DNA of 64,000 bases, taken from contig JAHBUQ010000002.1 in NCBI GenBank assembly GCA_019637995.1, positions 1,069,428 to 1,133,427 on the forward strand. The letters run 5' to 3'. Each line of letters begins with the position of its first letter. Positions within the stretch are counted from its first letter, which is position 1. Positions 17,832 through 27,100 of the stretch are shown here, one piece after another. The DNA is from Ignavibacteriota bacterium (GTDB taxonomy: Bacteria; Bacteroidota; Ignavibacteria; Kapaibacteriales; UBA2268). The notes beneath the pieces are model-generated. The model did not search any database. It had not been told where the DNA came from and saw nothing but the letters and a program-made list of their open reading frames with translations. Made by a program: the position numbers and the translations under genes.

Positions 17832-18203
17832 ATGAAAAAAATCATTTTATTCGGCTTATTTTCAATATCTCTCCTTATTTCCTGCCAAAACGAAAGCAGT
17901 CAAATTGAAGAATATTCAAATATTTATTTTGAAATACTGATGATTCGGGAGAAATTTCAGGACACTACAGAAGCAAATCCTAAAGTCAGAAAGCTCTTGT
18001 CAGATTATGGTTATACAGAAAGCAGTTTCGGTAAATACTCAATGGAATTATATTCCAATAACCCGCAAGCATTTACAACTGTAATTGATTCGGTCAAGAA
18101 CCGTGCTGAAAGACAGCTTTTGGAGTTTGGACGTGAGCGACAGAGAATTCTTGATTCTACAAATAATGCAAAATCAACCGGACAACAGAAAAAAACTGAC
18201 TAA
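17832..18203 (+). CDS. Small lipoprotein, DUF4296-like
   Basis: The 123-residue protein has a lipoprotein signal ending at Cys18 (LLISC). The body is helical, with 'YGYTESSFGKYSMELYSNNP' followed by a conserved-looking Ala/Asn-Pro turn and a Glu/Arg-rich helix. This resembles the DUF4296 lipoproteins of Bacteroidota, which share a tyrosine-rich segment followed by a helix, but the match is from memory and weak. It is cotranscribed with the outer-membrane gene just upstream. The stop is only 2 bases from the convergent rsmI stop. Confidence 0.65.
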   Translation: MKKIILFGLFSISLLISCQNESSQIEEYSNIYFEILMIREKFQDTTEANPKVRKLLSDYGYTESSFGKYSMELYSNNPQAFTTVIDSVKNRAERQLLEFGRERQRILDSTNNAKSTGQQKKTD

Positions 18204-18205
18204 AA

Positions 18206-19504
18206 TTATTTTCTTCCACCAAACTTAGGATTTCTACCTTTACCTGACTTTTTTACTGAAGAATAGCCACCGTCTCTGCTACTTTTATTTCTTGCAAAAG
18301 TTTTGTCCGGATTTTTAAATTTACCTTTATCGGAGAAACTCTTTTCACCTCTAGGGCTTGAAAAATCTCTTTTTGAAGCTCCACCATCATCTGAATAGCT
18401 TTTTTCTCTGCGTGGTCCAAAACCTGATGATTCTTTCTTATCGTAGCTTCTCTTTTCACCAAAGCCTCGGCTGCTGCTATTTCTAGGGCTTGAAAAATCT
18501 CTTTTAGGAGCTCCGCCGTCATCTGAATAGCTTTTTTCTCTACGTGGTCCAAAACCTGATGAATCTTTCTTATCGTAACTTCTCTTTTCACCAAAGCCTC
18601 GGCTGCTTCCACCTCTTGAACCTGAGAAATTCTTTTTTGGGAAACTGCTTTCTGAGCCTCGTCTGCTTTTAAAATCACGACTGTTTTCTTTGCCTCTGAG
18701 CTGTGGTGCATGGGCTTTAACAGGGTATTCATATTCTATCGGTGAATCATCATCTTCGTCGTCATCATAAGCATCTTCTATGATTTCGTTTCTCTTGCCT
18801 ATCCATTCCTTATTACCTTCCATGACAAGCACAAACTCAGCTTTAATTTTGACATTTTCAAATTTCTTAACAAGCTCAGAAAAAGTACCATAGTGGTGTG
18901 TTTCGAATGGCATAGTAAGGTTCATTCCGAGATAAATCCTGCGGTCTGGCATAATTTCGGCACAAGCGGCAAGTAATGTATGCATTCGATAAGGAGTATC
19001 AAGTATAACAACTGTACGACGTTCCCGGGCAAGCTTTTGTATCTTACGGTCACGGTCTTCATTTTTCCTTGGAAGGAAGCCGGCATATAGAAATTCGTAC
19101 AAATCAAAACCACTTCTTACTATAGCGGTCATTATACAGGATGCGCCCGGTACAACTTCAGTTTCAATTTCATTTGAAATTGCAGAGCGTACAAGATATA
19201 GTCCGGGGTCTGCAAATACAGGAGTACCGGCATCTGAAATCAGTGCTATTTTCTTACCCGATTTTAGCATATTCAACACTTCCATCGTCATATCGCTTTC
19301 GTTATTCTCATTCAGAGCAATCAGCTCTTTTGCAAGATTGAGATTTTTGAGAGTCAGTGCCCCCATTTTCATTTCTTCACAAACGATAATATCGCAGCGT
19401 TTGATTGTATTTATAGCTCTAAGAGTAATGTCGTCTTTATTTCCAATCGGTGTGGAAACTATATACAACTTTCCTGTAGGTGCTGAATTTTCTGTGGTAC
19501 TCAT
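18206..19504 (-). CDS. rsmI: RsmI-family 16S rRNA ribose methyltransferase with repetitive RG/SR-rich tail
   Basis: Residues 10-232 are an RsmI (COG0313) SAM methyltransferase: LYIVSTPIGNKDDITLRA, ALISDAGTPVFADPG at 87-101, VVPGAS at 117-122 and AGFLPRK at 141-147. RsmI 2'-O-methylates C1402 of 16S rRNA. Where classical RsmI has CEDTR this protein has CEEMK (42-46), a feature of a second subfamily, so the exact target is not certain. The tail is odd. An acidic hinge (DAYDDDEDDD, 244-253) leads into about 180 residues rich in Ser, Arg, Gly, Lys and Phe, with a 44-residue unit repeated twice. The normal enzyme ends near residue 235-290. The tail is probably disordered and RNA-binding. Confidence 0.85.
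   Translation of the reverse strand: MSTTENSAPTGKLYIVSTPIGNKDDITLRAINTIKRCDIIVCEEMKMGALTLKNLNLAKELIALNENNESDMTMEVLNMLKSGKKIALISDAGTPVFADPGLYLVRSAISNEIETEVVPGASCIMTAIVRSGFDLYEFLYAGFLPRKNEDRDRKIQKLARERRTVVILDTPYRMHTLLAACAEIMPDRRIYLGMNLTMPFETHHYGTFSELVKKFENVKIKAEFVLVMEGNKEWIGKRNEIIEDAYDDDEDDDSPIEYEYPVKAHAPQLRGKENSRDFKSRRGSESSFPKKNFSGSRGGSSRGFGEKRSYDKKDSSGFGPRREKSYSDDGGAPKRDFSSPRNSSSRGFGEKRSYDKKESSGFGPRREKSYSDDGGASKRDFSSPRGEKSFSDKGKFKNPDKTFARNKSSRDGGYSSVKKSGKGRNPKFGGRK
18351..18614 (-). repeat. Tandem 132-bp repeat coding the RsmI tail
   Basis: Two adjacent in-frame copies start at 18351 (CTAGGGCTTGAAAAATCTCT) and 18483. Each encodes 44 residues, beginning SSRGFGEKRSYDKK and continuing with SSGFGPRREKSYSDDGGA. 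The copies differ at a handful of bases, mostly silent, so the duplication is not brand new and the coded sequence has been kept. Confidence 0.85.
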
Positions 19505-19536
19505 TATTATACTTTTTACAAAAGTGTCAAAAAACG

Positions 19537-19566
19537 AACTGCAAATATAATTAAATATTTGCAGTT
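19537..19566 (-). terminator. Terminator of the DegT-type aminotransferase gene
   Basis: AACTGCAAATAT (19537-19548) and ATATTTGCAGTT (19555-19566) form a perfect 12-bp stem with a 6-base loop. On the minus strand it is followed by CGTTTTTTGAC. It lies between the aminotransferase stop and the rsmI start. Confidence 0.8.
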
Positions 19567-19612
19567 AATTGTAATTTAATTGAATTATAGCAATTATTTA
19601 CACATTTTAAGA

Positions 19613-20734
19613 TTATAATATTTCAATAATCTTATCGCATATCAATTGAATTTCTTCATCTTTGAGATATGGGTGCATAGGAAGTGAAAAAATCCTTTCT
19701 GAAACTGATTCGGAAACAGGGAAATCGCCATATTTATAATTAAGATTTTTAAATGCTTTTTGCAAATGAAGTGGCTTTGGATAATAAATAACTGATGGAA
19801 TACCATTCAATTTCAAATGACTCATTATTCTTTCTCTCTGTACTGAATTCTCTGCTAAAACAGAATATTGAGCCCATACCGACAGATACCCTTTTGGCAC
19901 GATGGGTGTAATTATTTTACTGTTTAGCAAATCAGAATATTTTGCTGCTACTTCATTTCTTTTCTTTATTTCGTCATCGAATATGGTCAATTTAGCGAGC
20001 AGTATAGCTGCCTGCATGGTATCCATTCTACCATTGATACCAATTCTGTCATTATTGTATCTATCCTCACCCTGCCCATGAACTCTAAAACTAACAAGCA
20101 ATTTATACATTTCTTCATCGTCTGTAAATACAGCACCACCATCACCATAGCAGCCAAGAGGTTTTGCCGGGTAAAATGATGTTGCAGCACAATGAGCAAG
20201 TGAGCAGGATTTATTTCCCTTGTATTCAGCACCGAAGGATTGGGCTGCATCTTCAAGGACATATAAATTATGAGATTCCGCAATTTTATTAATCGCATCA
20301 TAATCAGCAGTCAATCCAAATAAATCTACAGGTATAATTGCTTTTGGAGTTAATTTACCTTCGCTGTTTACTTGCTTTATTGATTCATTAAGTTTATCAG
20401 GGTTTATATTAAATGTATCTGAATCTATATCAACAAAAACTGCCGTAGCACCAAGCAAATGTATTACTTCTGCAGTAGCTATAAATGTGATAGGGCTGGT
20501 GAAAACAGCATCGCCCGGACCAATTCCCCAAGCCATCAGCGGTAAAAGTAAAGCATCAGTGCCGGATGAACAAGTCAAAGCATATTTTGTAGAGGCATAT
20601 TCTGCAAGTCTGGATTCAAGCTGATTTATCTCAGGACCCATAATATAGGCACCATGGTCTAAAACATTTTGTAAAGATGAATCTACAATGTCCTTGATAA
20701 TATTATACTGAGATTTCAAATCAATAAAATTCAT
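19613..20734 (-). CDS. DegT/DnrJ/EryC1/StrS sugar aminotransferase (WbpE-like)
   Basis: The 373-residue protein is a PLP-dependent aminotransferase of nucleotide sugars. SSGTDAL at 56-62 binds the phosphate, DLFG at 137-140 and EDAAQSFGAEY at 161-171 line the cofactor, and the Schiff-base lysine is Lys191 in SFYPAKPLGCYGDGG. This lysine context is characteristic of the WbpE/WlbC group that aminates UDP-3-keto-GlcNAcA, so the product is probably an amino sugar for surface polysaccharide. The rest of such a pathway (dehydrogenase, acetyltransferase) is not in the window. The gene stands alone between photolyase and rsmI. Confidence 0.9.
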   Translation of the reverse strand: MNFIDLKSQYNIIKDIVDSSLQNVLDHGAYIMGPEINQLESRLAEYASTKYALTCSSGTDALLLPLMAWGIGPGDAVFTSPITFIATAEVIHLLGATAVFVDIDSDTFNINPDKLNESIKQVNSEGKLTPKAIIPVDLFGLTADYDAINKIAESHNLYVLEDAAQSFGAEYKGNKSCSLAHCAATSFYPAKPLGCYGDGGAVFTDDEEMYKLLVSFRVHGQGEDRYNNDRIGINGRMDTMQAAILLAKLTIFDDEIKKRNEVAAKYSDLLNSKIITPIVPKGYLSVWAQYSVLAENSVQRERIMSHLKLNGIPSVIYYPKPLHLQKAFKNLNYKYGDFPVSESVSERIFSLPMHPYLKDEEIQLICDKIIEIL

Positions 20735-20821
20735 TTGTATTTCAAGTTTATGTTAAAAAAGCAAAAGTAAACAAACTTTTTAGAAATAGCAATTATTTAT
20801 GATATTAATTTTGATTGTTCA

Positions 20822-22153
20822 TTACAGGTTTTTTACTTTTTCAACATATTGCTTAATGTCGAATTTTCTTTCGAGGCCTTTATCATTCATATATCTGATT
20901 TTTCCAAATATTGGTCTTTCTGTCCAAAGTCTGTCATGCACTCCTCCAATAGACCATGCAATTCCTGCATATCCGTTTGGGTCCCTACCATCAAGCTCGT
21001 ATTTGTCGTTGAGATAAATTGCAAATTGCAATGCTTCTTTTGGAGATCGTGTCCATTCGAGAATTTTTTTAGCCCAGTACATTCGCATATACCCGTGCAT
21101 TTTACCTGTAATGACCATTTCCATTTGTGCAGCGTTCCAATATTTGTCATGAGTTTCAGCATTTTCGAAATGCTCTAAAGTATATATATATGGTCTTTCA
21201 TCATTTTCATGTTCAGTTAATGTCTTTATTGCCCAATTTGGAAAACCATCAAAACTATCATAATTATTATTGTAAAAACAAAAATTATCGGAAAGTTCCT
21301 TGCGAATTATCAGCTCTTCTAAAAAATCATACTTTGACTTTTGGTCTGCATCAGCCAAAGATACTTCCCAGGCAACTCTCTGTGCAGAAATCTGTCCAAA
21401 ATGCAAATATGGAGAGAGGTCTGACTGATAATTAGTGGCAGGCTGATTTCTAAGCTCTGCATAGTAATTTAGTTTGCTGTCAATAAATAATTTCAACCGC
21501 TTTCGGGCTTCCGACATTCCAGGATTGAAGTAGGGGCTTATTGCCGGAAAAAGAGTGTACTTGGATAAATCAATATAAGGGAATACATTATTAACATCCT
21601 GATTAAATGGATGGGCGTCGAGCTTAATATAATCAGTAAAATAGTCAGGAAGTAATTTTTTTATTTTGCCTCTGATTGTATAAGCTGCATATTCTTGCTT
21701 TTCGCTTACAATCCTGCAAGGAACGATATTATGTGCATCAGTCTCGTAAATAGTAGCAAAAGTTTTTTCTGCGAATTCCTTTTTCCAGGTTCTTTTAATT
21801 TTCAATGGGTCGAAATCTGTATATACTGTAGATATTAGCATCTCATTGACAAAATCAGCCATTACTTCGGGTGGATTTCCTTTTAAAAGTATAAAATGAA
21901 TATTGAGTTCCTGCAATCTGGTGGCAACTTCCTTCAATCCTTCAAGCATAAAGTTGAAGTGTCTGATGCTTGCTCCCTCGAATTTTTCGGCTAAAACGAA
22001 GGTGACATAAAGCTGCGAACCACGTTTAATAGATTCATTAAAAGCTTCAATCAATGCCCAGTTGTCATCAACACGCTGATCACGACTCATCCAGTAGAGT
22101 ACATCTCCGTCGTTGAAATTACCAGATTGTAATTTAAAAGTTCTTTTCTGCAT
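20822..22153 (-). CDS. phr: Class II CPD DNA photolyase
   Basis: The 443-residue flavoprotein repairs cyclobutane pyrimidine dimers with light energy. The N-terminal Rossmann-like domain begins with the class II signature VLYWMSRDQRVDDNWAL. The FAD/DNA-binding C-terminal domain contains 'YLHFGQISAQRVAWEV', 'ELIIRKELSDNFCFYN' and the typical 'WNAAQMEMVITGKMHGYMRM' block, followed by WAKKILEWT. Class II enzymes occur in bacteria, plants and archaea. An 11-bp inverted repeat lies 32-64 bases upstream of the start, in the probable leader. Confidence 0.95.
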   Translation of the reverse strand: MQKRTFKLQSGNFNDGDVLYWMSRDQRVDDNWALIEAFNESIKRGSQLYVTFVLAEKFEGASIRHFNFMLEGLKEVATRLQELNIHFILLKGNPPEVMADFVNEMLISTVYTDFDPLKIKRTWKKEFAEKTFATIYETDAHNIVPCRIVSEKQEYAAYTIRGKIKKLLPDYFTDYIKLDAHPFNQDVNNVFPYIDLSKYTLFPAISPYFNPGMSEARKRLKLFIDSKLNYYAELRNQPATNYQSDLSPYLHFGQISAQRVAWEVSLADADQKSKYDFLEELIIRKELSDNFCFYNNNYDSFDGFPNWAIKTLTEHENDERPYIYTLEHFENAETHDKYWNAAQMEMVITGKMHGYMRMYWAKKILEWTRSPKEALQFAIYLNDKYELDGRDPNGYAGIAWSIGGVHDRLWTERPIFGKIRYMNDKGLERKFDIKQYVEKVKNL

Positions 22154-22184
22154 ATAATTTTAAAATAAATTGGTTACAACTTTA

Positions 22185-22217
22185 AAACGAAAATAGGTAT
22201 TTTTAATATTTTCGTTT
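22185..22217. promoter_or_regulatory. Inverted repeat upstream of photolyase gene
   Basis: AAACGAAAATA (22185-22195) and TATTTTCGTTT (22207-22217) are perfect reverse complements around an 11-base spacer. The element sits 31 bases upstream of the photolyase ATG in the divergent space shared with the acyltransferase gene. It could be a dyad operator or a leader hairpin. It has no T run of a terminator on the photolyase side. Confidence 0.5.
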
Positions 22218-22362
22218 CAACTTATATATTATTGGATTTTTATTAATAAAATCGAAAGACTTTTTCTCAAAATATATCGTTTACAAATATTAACCGTTTC
22301 TTTACATTATTCACTAATAATTAACATTATAATTCTTTGAAAATAAATAATTTATACATATT

Positions 22363-22396
22363 TTTGTATGTTGTCTTCGTGCTTTATTAATTTTTG
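22363..22396 (+). promoter_or_regulatory. Candidate promoter of the acyltransferase gene
   Basis: TTTG at 22363-22366 and AATTTTTG at 22389-22396 (7 of 8 to TAnnTTTG) are 22 bases apart, close to the spacing of Bacteroidota promoters. The ATG is at 22426. Confidence 0.35.
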
Positions 22397-22425
22397 TTTT
22401 ACTTAGAATTAAGAGACACTAAAAT

Positions 22426-24198
22426 ATGGAAAAAATTGACATCCGTAGTATTCTAAACAGCAAAACTCCGGGTTTATTTCATAAATATCCCGATTTTGCT
22501 GCTAATATGATTGTGAATTTCTTCAAAAGATTCTTAAAAGTTGATGAAATTAATCAATTTCTTGAAACTACAAGCAACATACGGGGTTTTGATTTTATAG
22601 ATTCAACTTTTGAAATGCTGAATTTTTCATATAATTTATCCACTAAGGATAAAGAAAAAATTCCTTCAGAAGGTAGGTTAATAATTGTAGCCAATCATCC
22701 ACTTGGTGGTTTAGACGGCTTAGCACTTCTAAAAGCAATCGGTGAAGTACGTAAAGATGTCAAAGTAGTAGCAAATGATGTTTTGCAGAATCTTGAAAAT
22801 CTGTCTGAGCTTCTTATTCCGCTTGATATTTACTCTTTGACCAAGCAAAAAAAACAAATTCTCAGTATCGAAAATGCTCTTGCTGAAGAACAGGCTATCA
22901 TCTTATTTCCGGCTGGTATGGTATCTCGATTAACTCATTCCGGTATTCAGGACTTAAAATGGCAGAACGGTGCAATCAGATTCAGTAGCAAACTTGAAGT
23001 ACCTATTCTTCCTGTTTATGTAGGCGGACGAAATTCAATGCTATTTTACCTGAGCTCACTGATAAATCACAATATAGGTATGTTTATGCTACCTCAGGAG
23101 TTATTCAGAAAAAGAAATAATAGTATAGATATTAAAATCGGAGATGTGATTCCCGGTAATACTTTCAAAACTAATAATCTGAAAATCAAAGTACAAACAA
23201 AGCTTTTATATCAACATACTCACAAAATCGGTAAGAATAAAACAGGTATTTTTAATACTGAAAAAACGATAATTCATCCTATTGACAAAAAATTGCTTAA
23301 AAGCGAGCTTAATCAATCACAACTTCTTGGCAATACTTTTGACGGTATGAAAATATTTCTTGCAGAGCACTCATCAGCTCCAAATATACTAAAAGAAATT
23401 GCGAGATTACGAGAGCTAACATTCAGAAAAGTCGGTGAAGGTACCGGAAAAACATTCGATATGGATATTTATGACTTATATTACAAACACATCGTATTAT
23501 GGGATGAAGACGAGCTCGAAATTGTAGGTTCTTACAGACTTGGTATAACCAAAGATATTCTTGATAATTATGGACCGAAAGGCTTGTATAATTCTTCTCA
23601 GTTTACATTATCTCCTCGTTTTCTTGATATTGTACAGGATTCATTGGAAGTAGGCAGAAGTTTTATTCAGCAGAAATACTGGAGAAGTAATGCCCTTGAT
23701 TATATCTGGCAGGGTATCGGAGCTTACTTATCACAAAATAGTAATATCAGATATTTATGGGGAGCTGTTTCAATTAGTGATACATATCCTGAACTTGCAA
23801 AAGCACTGATTATATCTTACTACAACAAATGGTATCGGGGTGATACTTCACTTGTAATACCTTGTATGGAATATCAAATCAGCAAGAAAACTGCCTTAGA
23901 ATCAGATGATATTCTTACCGCTGATGACCACTTAAAAGACTTTAGAAATTTGAAAATGGCTCTCAAAAATATGGGATTAAGTGTACCTGTATTATATAGA
24001 AGATATACTGACCTCACTGAGTATGGAGGGTCGAAATTTATATCATTTTGTGTTGATGTAAATTTCAATAATGCAATTGACGGATTGATTTTAGTCGATT
24101 TATCACAGCTGAAAGATGAAGTAAAAGAGAGATATTATACTCAGAGAAGTTTTGTAAGTTCAAGTGTCAATGAAAAAGGCGAATTACTTCTATTGTAA
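22426..24198 (+). CDS. olsF: OlsF-like bifunctional acyltransferase (ornithine-lipid synthesis)
   Basis: The 590-residue protein joins two acyltransferase units. The N-terminal PlsC-like O-acyltransferase has NHPLGGLDG at 90-98 (catalytic His91, Asp97) and FPAGMVSR at 161-168. The C-terminal GNAT-type N-acyltransferase, about 300-490, has 'LEVGRSFIQQKYWRSNAL' and 'YLWGAVSISDTYPELAKAL'. This is the order of OlsF, in which the C-terminal half acylates ornithine and the N-terminal half then adds a second acyl chain to give an ornithine lipid. The amino-acid substrate is not provable from sequence: glycine or glutamine lipids are alternatives. It is a cytoplasmic-membrane enzyme. The 3' end overlaps the convergent kinase gene by 9 bases. 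Confidence 0.8.
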   Translation: MEKIDIRSILNSKTPGLFHKYPDFAANMIVNFFKRFLKVDEINQFLETTSNIRGFDFIDSTFEMLNFSYNLSTKDKEKIPSEGRLIIVANHPLGGLDGLALLKAIGEVRKDVKVVANDVLQNLENLSELLIPLDIYSLTKQKKQILSIENALAEEQAIILFPAGMVSRLTHSGIQDLKWQNGAIRFSSKLEVPILPVYVGGRNSMLFYLSSLINHNIGMFMLPQELFRKRNNSIDIKIGDVIPGNTFKTNNLKIKVQTKLLYQHTHKIGKNKTGIFNTEKTIIHPIDKKLLKSELNQSQLLGNTFDGMKIFLAEHSSAPNILKEIARLRELTFRKVGEGTGKTFDMDIYDLYYKHIVLWDEDELEIVGSYRLGITKDILDNYGPKGLYNSSQFTLSPRFLDIVQDSLEVGRSFIQQKYWRSNALDYIWQGIGAYLSQNSNIRYLWGAVSISDTYPELAKALIISYYNKWYRGDTSLVIPCMEYQISKKTALESDDILTADDHLKDFRNLKMALKNMGLSVPVLYRRYTDLTEYGGSKFISFCVDVNFNNAIDGLILVDLSQLKDEVKERYYTQRSFVSSSVNEKGELLLL

Positions 24199-27100
24199 TT
24201 CGCTGTTTTTTGACATAAACGGTAAATAAAGATAGAATTTAGAACCTTCATTTAAATTACTTTCGAGTCGAATTGAACCGCCAAGTAGCTCTGTTAATCC
24301 CTTGCATATTGCAAGTCCAAGACCTGTGCCTTCGAAGCCACTGTTATAATCATTATTTTCCTGATTAAACCTTCCGAAGATAAATTCCTGATTTTTCTTT
24401 GATATTCCAATTCCTGTATCAAAAACATAAACTTCAAGGTCATCACCGGTTTTTCTGGCACCAATTGTTACCTGACCCTCTTTAGTGAATTTCAGAGAGT
24501 TACTGATTAAGTTATTCAATATCTGATAGACTTTTTGTTCATCACTATAAAACTCGCAATTAGAAATTTCATCTTCTATGTCTAAAATTAATTCAATGGA
24601 ATTTTCATCAAATTTGCTTTTATACGAATTATACAATTCCATTAGAAGGGTTTTCAAACTAAAATATGACTTAGATATATCCATCTGGTTTGCTTCAATT
24701 TTGGAAATGTCAAGTATATCATTTACTGTATTCAGAAGTCTGTTACAACTTGAATTGAGAATCTGCGAATATTCGACTCTTTCTTCATCTGTTACAGATT
24801 CAAATCCAAGAAGTCTTGAAAAACCTATAATACCATTCAGTGGAGTTCTTATTTCGTGACTTAAGTTTGCAATGAATGCAGATTTTAACCTGTCGCTTTC
24901 TTCGGCTTTTTCCTTAGCTGAAATTAAGTCTTCATTCATTCTTTTGCTTTCGCTTATATCAGCTTTAATAGCAATATAATGCGAAGTAATACCTTCTTCA
25001 TTAATTACAGGAGCAATTTTAACATCTTCCCAATACAGCTCTCCACTTTTCTTTTTGTTGAGGATTTCTCCTTGCCAAACATTGCCTTTTAGCAAGGTGT
25101 TCCACATATTTAAATACATTTCCTCAGGCATTTTGTCGGATTTAAGTATTCTGGGATTTTGTCCAATAACTTCGTCAAAACTATATCCTGTCAGCTCAGA
25201 AAACATTGGATTAACATATTCAATATCACCTTCCAGATTTGTTATAACGACTGACAGTGGACTTTGTTCAATTGCACGATTAAGCTTTTTAAGATTTAAT
25301 TCAAATAATTTTCTTTCGGTAATATCAATATTTACTCCTTTGATTGATACTATTTCATCATTTTCAAAAACCGGAATATATGAATTCTGAATCCAACGGA
25401 TTTGATTATCAGGAAGCACAATTCTAAATTCAAAAGTGTCTTTTGCAGGGTTTTGATAAAATAATTCTATTGCAGACTTAACAAATAAATAATCATCAGG
25501 GTGAATACGCCTCAAAAAATGCGAATTATCAGGTTTAAAATTATCATCTTCATAGCCTAAAAGCTTGTAGTAATTCTTTGACCATAGCATCGTTCTGTCA
25601 ACCAAATTCAGCTCCCATGAACCCATTTTAGCGATTCCCTGGGCAAAATTCAGAGAAAACTCCCTTTCTATTATTTTATCCTCATTCATTTTTCTATCTG
25701 TAATATCAGAGATAAACCCGTGCCATAGCACAGTACCATCTTCAAGTTTCTCAGGTGAAGAATAGCCTTCTACCCAAATGCGCCTTCCATCAGGCAGATT
25801 TGTTCTGTAAATTTCATGCCAAATGCTTAGATCTTCAGCTGATTTATATATACTCTTCATAATTCTGTCAACATCATCAAGATGTATAGATTTCAAAACA
25901 ACAGTTGCATCCTTCTTTACTTCTTCAGGTGAAAATCCGTAAATATCAATTACTCCATCGCTTGCAAATGGGAATGAAAAACTGCCGTCAGGTTTTAAAT
26001 CGAACTGGTAAATGAAACCCGGCAAATGGGCTGATACTTTCTTGATTCTTTCAACAAGTTCAATATTTTCTGATTCGGCTTTTACTCTCGCAGTTATATC
26101 GCGGCAAATTCCTTCGTGAAATTGGATTTGATTATTAAAGCCAAGATTATATCGTGAGTGATCTTCGATCCATACAGTGCTTCCGTCTTTCTTTCGTAAG
26201 CGGTAAATTTCGTAATCTGAGTCGGGAATTCCAACAGGCTTGTACATCGGCTCTCTTTCTTCAGGAGAAAAGTATAAATCCCGAACTATTTCAATATTCA
26301 TAAGTTCTTCGGCACTGTCATATCCAAGAATACTTACCATTGCAGGATTTACATATAAAAATTTTCCGTCCGGTGTACTTCTGTAGAATCCGTCAGGCAT
26401 ACTCTCAACAAGTCTTCGGAATTTTTCTTCACTTTCCGCAATTATTTTTTGGAATGCTTTTTTTTCTGTGATATCTGTAAATATAAAAAATATGTACATC
26501 TTCCCATTTAGACTCAAAATATTTCCTGAAACCAAAACCTCAAATAAGTTCCCGTATTTGCTTTGCATTTCAGTTTCAAAGTTTTTTATTGTCCGATTAT
26601 TATATAGTAATGCAATTGCTTTGTTGTAGGCATCCTGATTGCTCCAAATTAAGTAATCATCAGCTGACTTGCCGATTATTTCTTCCTTTGAGTATTGAAA
26701 CATCTTCTCAAACATATTATTGACATCAACATAAATATTCTCTTCGATTGATATCATAAGCATCGAATCAGGGGCGAGTTCGAAAAGAGTACTAAACTTA
26801 TCCAGAGATTCTTTTAATAACTGCTCAGATTTAATTTTCTCGGTTATATCCCTTGAAAAACCGATATATCTATCATCAGAAATTTTTACAGCGTCAACAA
26901 TCCACCAGCCAAGCGTTCCGTCTTTTTTTACATATTCTTTATACCCAAGCGCCTTTTCAGTATCGGTTACTTCCTTGAAATGTTTTTTATATTCAGATTT
27001 TGTATGTATGGGGCTGAAATCCAAAATATTCATTTTTAAAATTTCCTCTCTCGTAAAGCCTGTCAGTTTTTCAGCAGCAATATTTGCATCAACATAATTC

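Noticed and set aside
18253..18732. A 159-codon minus-strand open frame
   Set aside because: It lies wholly inside the repetitive RsmI tail in another frame. The repeat keeps alternative frames free of stops, and the product has no fold or start signal.
18203..24198. A single defence island around rsmI, photolyase and acyltransferase
   Set aside because: The genes are ordinary modification, repair and lipid genes with separate terminators and both orientations. No nuclease, toxin or restriction gene is present.
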